Part shown: piece after piece, positions 1 to 5,656 of the stretch | Position numbering within the stretch: the first letter of the stretch is position 1 | Layout: each line of letters opens with the position of its first letter | NCBI GenBank assembly: GCA_031293105.1 | Contig: JAUMSA010000119.1 | Location: 1 to 10,286 of the forward strand | Length of the DNA stretch: 10,286 bases | DNA from: Butyricicoccus sp. | GTDB lineage: Bacteria; Bacillota; Clostridia; Oscillospirales; Butyricicoccaceae | Reading direction: 5' to 3' | Notes under the pieces: generated by a model | Told to the model about the DNA's origin: nothing | Databases searched by the model: none | The model's input: only the letters and a program-made list of their open reading frames with translations | Program-made: the position numbers and the translations under genes

Positions 1-1
1 G

Positions 2-958
2 TACACCGGATATTATGACCCAGCGAGCGGCGCATCCGTCGACGTGGAGCGGTATATTGACCTGACCATTGACGATTGTGACAGCAGCGGTGTCTTCAGC
101 GGCAGTGCCAAGGTCACGACCGTGGAGGGCCAGGGCTATGACAGCCAGTGGTTCAACTATGATTTTAAAGGCACCGTAAACTTGGGCACCGGCGCCTTTT
201 ACTTGAAGGGTACCCGCATTACGGGCGGGAGCACAAGCACAACTTGGCGAACGGTTCCCTTTGACGGCACGCTGCGCATCGGGTCGACCGGCGACCTGAC
301 CATCAGCGGCTATGTGGATGATGATACCTCACGGCTTTTCCGGCTCAACCGCATTTCGGGTTGGGTGCGCGATGAGATCACCGAAGCGAATATCAATGGC
401 CTGATTCCGAACACGCTCCAGGAAGCTGACCTGTCCAAGCGCATCACCCGCGCCGAGTTTGCCGCGGTGTCGGTCAAGCTCTATGAAGCGCTGAGCGGTA
501 CGACGGCCAGCGCAGGCAGCACGCCCTTTACCGACATTGCATCCGATCCCAACAAGACCGACATCGCCAAGGCCTATCGGCTGGGTATCGCGGTCGGCGT
601 ATCGGATACCGAGTTTGACCCGGATGTCAGCATTAACCGCGAGCAGCTTGTTACCATGCTTACCCGTGCGGTCAAGAAATACAGCTTTGACGGCTGGACA
701 ATCGAAAACGACGATGAGTATTATCTGGACACGAGCGGCGTGCCCAAGTTTGCGGACGATGCTTACATCTCCGACTTTGCCAAGCCGTCGGTCTACTACA
801 TGACCAAAATGAACATCATCGCCGGTGTGGACAGCACCCACTTTGCACCGCAGAATATCACGCCTGCACAGGAAGCGCAAGGCTATGCGACCGCGACCCG
901 CGAACAAGCCCTCGCGCTGTCGCTGCGCATCTTCAAACTGGGCGATGCCTGGAAATAA
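2..958 (+). CDS. SLH-domain cell-surface protein, C-terminal part (5' end outside window)
   Basis: The frame is open from the first bases, so the gene begins upstream; a GTG at 44 is probably an internal Val codon. About 318 residues are visible. The first ~115 are rich in Gly, Thr, Ser and aromatics in alternating beta-like strands (for example GAFYLKGTRI); I do not recognise this domain. The rest is three S-layer homology repeats: one centred on ITRAEF (about residues 148-153), one from PFTDIA to INREQ (about 175-215), and one from KFADDA to ATREQ (about 249-304), the last with the longer loop before TREQ often seen in gut Clostridia. SLH repeats generally bind pyruvylated secondary cell wall polymer through the TRAE-like motif, so the protein is inferred to be secreted and wall-anchored by its C-terminus. 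The signal peptide and the functional domain lie outside the window. It ends TAA at 956-958, directly in the shared terminator. The SLH call is firm; the function is unknown. Confidence 0.9.
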   Translation, partial: YTGYYDPASGASVDVERYIDLTIDDCDSSGVFSGSAKVTTVEGQGYDSQWFNYDFKGTVNLGTGAFYLKGTRITGGSTSTTWRTVPFDGTLRIGSTGDLTISGYVDDDTSRLFRLNRISGWVRDEITEANINGLIPNTLQEADLSKRITRAEFAAVSVKLYEALSGTTASAGSTPFTDIASDPNKTDIAKAYRLGIAVGVSDTEFDPDVSINREQLVTMLTRAVKKYSFDGWTIENDDEYYLDTSGVPKFADDAYISDFAKPSVYYMTKMNIIAGVDSTHFAPQNITPAQEAQGYATATREQALALSLRIFKLGDAWK

Positions 959-989
959 AAAAAGCGGGACCATTTAGGTCCCGTTTTTT
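957..989. terminator. Bidirectional intrinsic terminator between convergent genes
   Basis: A perfect 7-bp stem (CGGGACC at 965-971, GGTCCCG at 977-983) closes a 5-nt loop. Six T follow on the plus strand (984-989), and seven A precede it (957-963), which read as T on the minus strand, so it can terminate both the SLH gene and the convergent membrane enzyme gene. The SLH stop overlaps the A-run. The minus-strand stop codon (974-976) lies in the loop, so one stem arm is also coding sequence. Confidence 0.9.
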
Positions 990-2962
990 GCTGTTTCGGC
1001 GGGGAAGAAGAAGCTGTCCACGCGGTCTTCGTCCCCAAATAGGTTGTTGTACGCGAGCACGCGATACTGCTGCACCAGGTATTTTTCCTCCCCAGTCAGG
1101 TTTTCTTCCTCGGGCGAGGAATACCGGCCATCGGCGGTGATGTAGCCCACCGGCGTGATGACCGGCACCCGGGCGGCTACTTCGGATAAGAACTCCTGAT
1201 AGCCGGTCAGCGGCAAGCCGGCGACCTTAGCGGTCAGCAGACCCAGCGCCCAGGATGAAAGGGTCACATCCTGCGCTTCCGGGATGTCGTAGTTGGCCCA
1301 GATGAAGAAGGGCGTGCCGTACTGGTCAAAGACCTCCTCGGTGGTGCGGTCGTCGAGCGGTTTGCCGATGATATCCTCGTAAAAATCATTGCCGAGCGGC
1401 GGCTGGTGGTCGCCGAAAAAGACGATCAGCGTCGGCACATCCGACTGGGAATAGTGCGAGATCAGGTTGCGCAGCGCATCGTCCGAGGCGCGCATGAGCG
1501 AAAAGAACTGGTCGGCCGCCGGATATTTTCCGGCCAGGTCGCCGGTCAGTTCGACCGTGTGTTCCAGATTGGTCCAGGGCAGCTGATACCCGCTGTGGTT
1601 TTGGATGGTCACATTGAAAACGAACAGCGGGTCGTCCCCCGCCTCATCGGTCATGCGGTACAGCTGCTCATAGTCGCACTGGTCGGAGATGAAACCCCGG
1701 ATATAAGCCGGGGAAACCACATCTTCCTCGTAAAGCTGGCTATCAAAGCCCATCCACTTATAAACCGAGGTGCGATTCCAGCCCGAAGAATCGTAAGGAT
1801 GGAAGGCGATGGAGGAAAACCCGAGGGCCTTGAGCTGGGACACGAGTGAAGGCGTGCCGTCCTGGAGGTAGAGCTGATAGGCCACCGTGGACGAGGGCAG
1901 GAAGGCCAGCGGATTACCGGTCAAAAATTCATATTCGACGTTGGCTGTACCGCCGCCGGTGACCGGCGAAATCATGGTGCCCTTGACCGTGTTTTCGGTC
2001 AGGCTGTGTAAAAAGGGCGTAGGGTCGTCCGACAGGGGAATGTCATAGGCGTCCAGGTCGGCAAATGACTCGTTCATAATGGCAATGATGTGCACCGGCT
2101 GGGTACCATCCGCGGGCGTTTCGTCCTCAGTGGGCACTGAGTCGATGATGTTCTGCACCGCGGTCGCCGAATAGCCATCCGGCTCGGTGACCATGCTATA
2201 CCGCAGGGACGCGGTGAAATTGAGTACAAACCCATTGGCCTGGGTCTTCCATTGCTGGGAGTAGATGCCCAAGTAGGTGAGCATAGGTGTACCGAAAAAG
2301 AGCAGACTGTACACGACAGCCCCGGCGCAGAGGGGCAGCACCACCCGTTTGCGCGGACGGCGCGCCTTTTTCTGGGCGGGCAGCCGCCAAAGCAGCACCA
2401 GATAGGCCAAGGCAAAGAGCGCGGCGCGCAGGATGGTTTCATCCACCGTATAATCGTAGCCGCCTGCGACATTATACGCCGTGCGCCAGGCGACCAGGTC
2501 GCAGGGGAAGATGACCCGGCCGCGGAAGGTGAGGACATAGTGGTTGATGAGCCCCACGGCAAAGCACAGCACCATGGCCAGCGCCGCCGACCGGCGGATG
2601 CGGCCAAAGACCAAGGCCAGCAGGCCGAAAAAGAGATAGTACCAGATGAGGTTGAGCGTACACTGGGTGACCGACAGCGCATCGAACGGGTTGGTGTTGT
2701 TGAGCAGCTCGACCACCAGCAGCGCACAGGGAGCGCCGAGCGCCCAGATGATACGCGGCGTCCAGACGGCCGCGCGGCCGAGCAGCGGCCGGGGAATCAG
2801 ACCCGCCGCACCGAAGCTGACCGCCAGCAGGAGGGTCAGGGCAGGATACCGGTCCAGATAGCGGTCCAGCACAAACCAAGCCGCCAGAAACAGAAGGGCA
2901 GCCCGTAACACAAGGAGTTGCCGCCGGGCATGGCCGGCCGGCGGAAGGGAAAAACGCTTCAT
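974..2962 (-). CDS. LTA synthase family membrane sulfatase-fold enzyme (phosphoglycerol transferase-like)
   Basis: 662 residues. The start at 2962 is chosen because GGAG (2971-2974 on the plus strand) lies 8 nt upstream and the first residues, MKRFSLPP, lead into a membrane helix. About seven transmembrane segments occupy residues 17-227 (near 17-33, 41-57, 71-88, 103-120, 125-146, 176-193, 207-227). The basic loops RIRR and QKKARRPRKR fall on the cytoplasmic side, which puts the C-terminal catalytic domain outside. That domain (about 288-600) has the alkaline-phosphatase superfamily layout of LtaS: metal ligand E298 in MNESF, nucleophile T339 in GGGTANVEYE, H388 in FHPYD, H456 in QNHSGY, and D518-H519 in FFGDHQPP. 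LtaS relatives transfer glycerol-1-phosphate from phosphatidylglycerol to make lipoteichoic acid or decorate glycolipids; the substrate here cannot be read from sequence. It is divergent from the rimP operon and convergent with the SLH gene, with no obvious functional partner nearby. Confidence 0.87.
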   Translation of the reverse strand: MKRFSLPPAGHARRQLLVLRAALLFLAAWFVLDRYLDRYPALTLLLAVSFGAAGLIPRPLLGRAAVWTPRIIWALGAPCALLVVELLNNTNPFDALSVTQCTLNLIWYYLFFGLLALVFGRIRRSAALAMVLCFAVGLINHYVLTFRGRVIFPCDLVAWRTAYNVAGGYDYTVDETILRAALFALAYLVLLWRLPAQKKARRPRKRVVLPLCAGAVVYSLLFFGTPMLTYLGIYSQQWKTQANGFVLNFTASLRYSMVTEPDGYSATAVQNIIDSVPTEDETPADGTQPVHIIAIMNESFADLDAYDIPLSDDPTPFLHSLTENTVKGTMISPVTGGGTANVEYEFLTGNPLAFLPSSTVAYQLYLQDGTPSLVSQLKALGFSSIAFHPYDSSGWNRTSVYKWMGFDSQLYEEDVVSPAYIRGFISDQCDYEQLYRMTDEAGDDPLFVFNVTIQNHSGYQLPWTNLEHTVELTGDLAGKYPAADQFFSLMRASDDALRNLISHYSQSDVPTLIVFFGDHQPPLGNDFYEDIIGKPLDDRTTEEVFDQYGTPFFIWANYDIPEAQDVTLSSWALGLLTAKVAGLPLTGYQEFLSEVAARVPVITPVGYITADGRYSSPEEENLTGEEKYLVQQYRVLAYNNLFGDEDRVDSFFFPAETAKNGT

Positions 2963-3008
2963 GGGGAATACTCCGTTGGATGTATAAAAATTTCCGAATA
3001 CCGGACAT

Positions 3009-3014
3009 ATTATA
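3009..3014 (-). promoter_or_regulatory. Candidate -10 element for the LTA synthase-like gene
   Basis: Read on the minus strand this is a perfect TATAAT, about 47 nt upstream of the chosen start at 2962, which would give a 5' UTR of roughly 40 nt. No good -35 box lies at 16-18 nt; the nearest TTG-containing hexamer (3038-3043) is too far at 23 nt. The call therefore rests on the -10 and its position. Confidence 0.45.
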
Positions 3015-3189
3015 ACTGTACCTCTTTTTGCGCGCCATTGCAAAAAAATTTTGGCTCAGCGCCGTGAAAAGTATAAGCTGGGGGAAATCCATAGAAACAA
3101 GAAATTTGTCGAATCCGCCAAAAGCGGCCCGATGAACCCGCAACCGGGCATGCGAAGGGGGCAAAAATGGAAAAATATTTGCATTTTCC

Positions 3190-3218
3190 TTGCAAAGACA
3201 CGCGGCGCATGGTATACT
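3190..3218 (+). promoter_or_regulatory. Housekeeping (SigA-type) promoter of the rimP-nusA-infB operon
   Basis: The -35 is TTGCAA (3190-3195, 4/6 to consensus) and the -10 is TATACT (3213-3218, 5/6), with exactly 17 nt between them. TGG directly before the -10 (3210-3212) makes it an extended -10. The transcript should start near 3225, giving a leader of about 94 nt before rimP. This is the only convincing promoter I see for the eight genes that follow. Confidence 0.8.
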
Positions 3219-3244
3219 ATGTACGTAAGTTTGTATGAGTGTTC

Positions 3245-3273
3245 AAGAGTGGGGCGACCCACTCTTTCTTATT
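3245..3273 (+). promoter_or_regulatory. Leader hairpin of the rimP-nusA operon, possible NusA-dependent attenuator
   Basis: A perfect 9-bp stem (AAGAGTGGG at 3245-3253, CCCACTCTT at 3258-3266) closes a GCGA loop, a stable GNRA tetraloop. It begins about 20 nt after the predicted transcription start and is followed by TCTTATT, a pyrimidine/U-rich but interrupted tract. That is the shape of a weak intrinsic terminator that needs NusA to work well. As I recall, autoregulation of nusA by attenuation in this leader has been described in Bacillus subtilis. An alternative reading is a 5' stabilising hairpin. Confidence 0.65.
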
Positions 3274-3290
3274 GACCGGACGCGGGCAGC

Positions 3291-3302
3291 CCCCGGCCGG
3301 GG
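3291..3302 (+). repeat. GC-rich 12-bp palindrome in the rimP leader
   Basis: CCCCGGCCGGGG is a perfect palindrome 4 nt before the rimP Shine-Dalgarno (3307-3313). As RNA it can form a 4-bp stem with a GGCC loop. An upstream CGGG (3283-3286) can instead pair with CCCG (3292-3295), so two mutually exclusive folds exist. A role in rimP translation is possible but unproven. Confidence 0.4.
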
Positions 3303-3318
3303 ACAGAAGGAGGAAACG

Positions 3319-3783
3319 ATGCAGGCAAAGCAAGTTGTGGCACGTGTCGCGGAACTGGCCGAGCCGGTCTGCGAAAAGGCTGGCGTCACCCTGTGGGACG
3401 TGGAATTTGAAAAAGAGGGCGGTCAGTATATGCTGACGGTCACCATCGACCGCGACGAAGGCGTGGATATCGACCACTGCGAGGCGGTTTCGCGCGCGCT
3501 CGACCCCATGCTCGACGCACGGGAGTTCGATTCCCTGCCCGCCTATACCCTGTGCGTCTCTTCGGCAGGGCTGGAGAGAAGGCTCAAAAAGCCCGCGCAT
3601 TTTGAAAAATTTATGGGTTCGACCGTGGAAGTCAAGTTCTATAAGCCGGTGGACGGCGCCAAGACCGTTGAGGGCACCTTGGTCGATTATGACAATGGCT
3701 GCGTGAGCGTCGAAGTGGACGGCGCGCGCCGTATCTATGAACCCCAGGACATTGCAGCCGTCCGGCTGACCGTACAGTTTTAA
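3319..3783 (+). CDS. rimP: Ribosome maturation factor RimP
   Basis: 154 residues, typical family length. RimP binds the free 30S subunit and is needed for its late maturation. The N-terminal alpha/beta domain carries GVTLWDVEFEKEGGQYMLTVTID (described here by its position, residues 22-44), then the conserved segment leading into VSSAGLERRLKKP (80-92), where most relatives have SSPG; the C-terminal SH3-like barrel spans about 95-154 (GSTVEVK, VEGTLVDYD). The start at 3319 has AAGGAGG (3307-3313) 5 nt upstream. An upstream in-frame ATG at 3235 would translate through the leader hairpin and has no family support. It is the first gene of the operon and is followed 19 nt later by nusA, the standard bacterial arrangement. 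Confidence 0.97.
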   Translation: MQAKQVVARVAELAEPVCEKAGVTLWDVEFEKEGGQYMLTVTIDRDEGVDIDHCEAVSRALDPMLDAREFDSLPAYTLCVSSAGLERRLKKPAHFEKFMGSTVEVKFYKPVDGAKTVEGTLVDYDNGCVSVEVDGARRIYEPQDIAAVRLTVQF

Positions 3784-3802
3784 AAGGAGTGATTGGGACA
3801 AG

Positions 3803-4915
3803 ATGAACGCAGAGTTTTTTGCAGCCCTGGAGCAACTGGAAAAGGAAAAGGGCATTTCGGTCGATTACATGCTCGAGCGCGTCGGCCAGGCGCTGATCGC
3901 CGCGTATAAAAAGATGAACGACGGCATGACCGACAACGTCTATGTCGAGACCGACCGCGCCAAAAAGGAAATCCGCCTGTTTGTGCGCAAGACGGTCGTA
4001 GACGATGTGTATGAGCCGTATGAGGAGCTGAGCCTGGAAGAAGCGCGCGAATACAAGAAAAACGCCATGCTGGGCGATGTAATCGACATTGACATCCCGC
4101 CCAAGTCCTTTGGCCGCATCGCGGCCCAGTCGGCCAAGCAGGTCATCATCCAGGGCATCCGCGAAGCCGAGCACGGCATGGTGCTCTCCGAGTTTGAATC
4201 CAAGGAACATGAGATTTTGAACGCCACCGTCAGCCGGGTCGACCCGCGCACGGGCAACGTCATCCTGGAGATGATCTCCCAGGGCGAAAAGACCGAAGCC
4301 GTGCTCACCGCCGGTGAGCAGGTGCGCGGCGAAACGCTCAAGGAAGGCGATCGCGTCAAGGTCTATGTCATCGAGGTACGCCGCGGCACCCGCGGCCCGC
4401 AGGTCATGATCTCGCGTACCCATCCGGGTCTGGTCAAGCGTCTGTTTGAGCTGGAAGTGCCCGAAATCCACGACGGCATCGTCGAAGTCAAGTCGATTGC
4501 CCGCGAAGCAGGCAACCGCACCAAGATCGCGGTTTGGTCGCAGGACGAAAACGTCGATCCGATCGGCGCCTGCGTCGGCAGCCGCGGCGCCCGTGTAGGC
4601 AACATCGTTGACGAGCTCGGCGGCGAAAAAATCGACATCATCAAGTGGTCGGAGGACATGGCCCAGTTCGTTTCCGCAGCGCTCGCGCCCGCGGACGTCA
4701 TCTCGGCCACTATGCAGCCGGACGGCAAGTCCTGCCGCGTGATCGTACCCGACGACCAGCTCAGCCTGGCCATCGGCAAGGAGGGTCAAAACGCCCGTCT
4801 GGCCGCCAAGCTGACCGGCTGCAAGATCGATATCGCGCCCGCATCCCAGGCCGAACCGGCCCCGTCCGAGCCGGAAGCCGAAGCGCCGGCCGAGGACGCA
4901 CAGGAAGCCGAATAA
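3803..4915 (+). CDS. nusA: Transcription termination/antitermination protein NusA
   Basis: 370 residues. NusA binds RNA polymerase and nascent RNA and promotes pausing and intrinsic termination. Visible domains are the RNAP-binding N-terminal domain (about 1-125, beginning MNAEFFAALEQL), S1 (about 135-205), KH1 with the GSRG loop (259-262, VGSRGARV) and KH2 with GKEG (325-328, LAIGKEGQN). There are no C-terminal acidic-repeat (AR) domains, as in other Firmicutes; instead the last ~22 residues are an Ala/Pro/Glu-rich acidic tail. The nearest good Shine-Dalgarno, AAGGAG (3784-3789), directly follows the rimP stop and lies 13 nt from the ATG, which is long; no in-frame alternative start exists between them. 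Translation may depend on ribosomes finishing rimP. It could regulate its own operon through the leader hairpin. Confidence 0.98.
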   Translation: MNAEFFAALEQLEKEKGISVDYMLERVGQALIAAYKKMNDGMTDNVYVETDRAKKEIRLFVRKTVVDDVYEPYEELSLEEAREYKKNAMLGDVIDIDIPPKSFGRIAAQSAKQVIIQGIREAEHGMVLSEFESKEHEILNATVSRVDPRTGNVILEMISQGEKTEAVLTAGEQVRGETLKEGDRVKVYVIEVRRGTRGPQVMISRTHPGLVKRLFELEVPEIHDGIVEVKSIAREAGNRTKIAVWSQDENVDPIGACVGSRGARVGNIVDELGGEKIDIIKWSEDMAQFVSAALAPADVISATMQPDGKSCRVIVPDDQLSLAIGKEGQNARLAAKLTGCKIDIAPASQAEPAPSEPEAEAPAEDAQEAE

Positions 4916-4937
4916 GCCGGGAAGAGGGGGATCACCC

Positions 4938-5216
4938 ATGCAGAAACGAAAAATCCCCATGCGGCAATGCTTAGGGTGCCGCACCATGTTCCCCAAGCGG
5001 GAACTCATCCGTGTGGTGCGTTCGCCCGAAGGCGAATTGTCGCTCGATTTTAAGGGCAAGGCGCCCGGCCGTGGCGCATATCTCTGCCCGAACCTCGAAT
5101 GCCTGAAAAAAGCGCGCAAGGCGCGCGCCATCGAGCGGGCGTTCGAGATGACCGTGCCCGACGCGGTCTATGAAGCCCTGGAGCAGCGCATGGAGGAAGA
5201 AAACCATGGAAACTAA
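4938..5216 (+). CDS. ylxR: YlxR family RNA-binding protein (DUF448; RnpM-like)
   Basis: 92 residues, normal for the family. The signature is complete: RQCLGCR (9-15), KRELIRVVR (20-28), then GKAPGRGAYLC (40-50) and a second Cys at 55 before a basic helix (KKARKARAIERAF). In B. subtilis the homologue has been linked to RNase P regulation and renamed RnpM; whether that applies here is inference. The four Cys (11, 14, 50, 55) are suggestive of metal binding but I do not claim it. The start at 4938 follows a purine-rich GAGGGGG; a second Met at residue 8 is a possible alternative. It sits 22 nt after nusA and overlaps ylxQ by 11 bp, the usual nusA-ylxR-ylxQ-infB context. Confidence 0.96.
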   Translation: MQKRKIPMRQCLGCRTMFPKRELIRVVRSPEGELSLDFKGKAPGRGAYLCPNLECLKKARKARAIERAFEMTVPDAVYEALEQRMEEENHGN

Positions 5217-5592
5217 TCCGGTGCTTGGGCTTTTGGGCCTGTCCCGCCGCGCCGGCAAGCTGGCCTGCGGCGAAGAACAGGTAAGCGAAATGGTTGCGAC
5301 CGGCAAATGCCGGGCCATCTTTCTGGCCGAGGACGCGGGCGATGCCACGCGCCGCAAGGTCATGCGGCACGATGCGCGCGTGCCGGTGTTCGCCCTGCCC
5401 TGCCCGCGGGAAACGCTGGGCAGCGCGATCGGCGTGCCTGGATGCGCGGTCTGCGCCGTGAGCGATATGGGCATGGCGGCCGCCCTGGCGGGCAAATTGG
5501 CCGATACCAGCGCCCAAAATCAGGCGGCTGCGGCGCGTGTTTCGGAAAAGAAGGCACGCATTGACCGCCGCAAGGGGAAAAAGAAGAAATAA
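5206..5592 (+). CDS. ylxQ: YlxQ, L7Ae/L30e-family RNA-binding protein with basic tail
   Basis: 128 residues. The start at 5206 is preferred because NPVLGLLGLSRRAGKLACG (5-23) is the canonical L7Ae-family opening, and GGAGG (5192-5196) lies 9 nt upstream; an in-frame ATG at 5170 would add 12 unconserved residues. L7Ae-like proteins bind kink-turn RNA; the bacterial YlxQ role is poorly known, presumably ribosome- or RNA-associated. The globular domain covers about 1-100. It is followed by a linker rich in Ala and Gln and a very basic tail (ARIDRRKGKKKK at the end), making it longer than the ~100 residues of B. subtilis YlxQ. It overlaps the end of ylxR by 11 bp, so the two are probably translationally coupled. 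A 64-nt gap then precedes infB. Confidence 0.92.
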   Translation: METNPVLGLLGLSRRAGKLACGEEQVSEMVATGKCRAIFLAEDAGDATRRKVMRHDARVPVFALPCPRETLGSAIGVPGCAVCAVSDMGMAAALAGKLADTSAQNQAAAARVSEKKARIDRRKGKKKK

Positions 5593-5656
5593 ATCCTTTT
5601 TCCGTCCTTTGCGAGGCCTCGGCCCCGCACCAATCATCATCAGGAGGTGAGCGCCA

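Larger units (their letters stand above)
2963..3318. other. Divergent intergenic region
   Basis: This 356-bp stretch without a gene separates the two divergent units. It holds the candidate minus-strand -10 (3009-3014), the rimP operon promoter (3190-3218) and the rimP leader with two structured elements. Between the promoters (about 3045-3165) I see only short imperfect repeats and no coding signal. An A/T-rich patch just before the rimP -35 (about 3161-3189) could act as an UP-like element and carries an inverted repeat, GGAAAA (3169-3174) with TTTTCC (3184-3189). Confidence 0.7.

Noticed and set aside
2252..2908. A 218-codon plus-strand open frame inside the membrane enzyme gene
   Set aside because: Translation is rich in Gln, Arg and Gly, as expected from antisense of hydrophobic helices; no ribosome binding site or motif supports it.
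2963..3043. Upstream start at 3043 extending the membrane enzyme by 27 residues
   Set aside because: It would lie upstream of the TATAAT element and has no ribosome binding site; the ATG at 2962 has GGAG at 8 nt.
3260..3273. boxA-like CACTCTTTCTT in the rimP leader
   Set aside because: CTCTTT matches the core of boxA, but the segment is explained as the 3' arm of the hairpin plus its U-rich tail; the flanking boxA positions do not match and there is no boxB/rRNA context.
3235..3318. Upstream in-frame ATG extending RimP by 28 residues
   Set aside because: It lies about 10 nt from the predicted transcription start, would translate the leader hairpin, lacks a ribosome binding site, and the extra residues are not part of the RimP family; the ATG at 3319 has AAGGAGG.
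3632..5131. A 499-codon open frame on the minus strand across nusA
   Set aside because: Same in-register antisense effect of biased codon use in nusA; no recognisable domain, and the sense strand encodes an intact NusA.
5612..5621. 10-bp perfect palindrome CGAGGCCTCG in the ylxQ-infB gap
   Set aside because: Short, with no loop for a stable hairpin and no U-tract; in GC-rich DNA it is plausible by chance, so I do not call it a terminator or operator.
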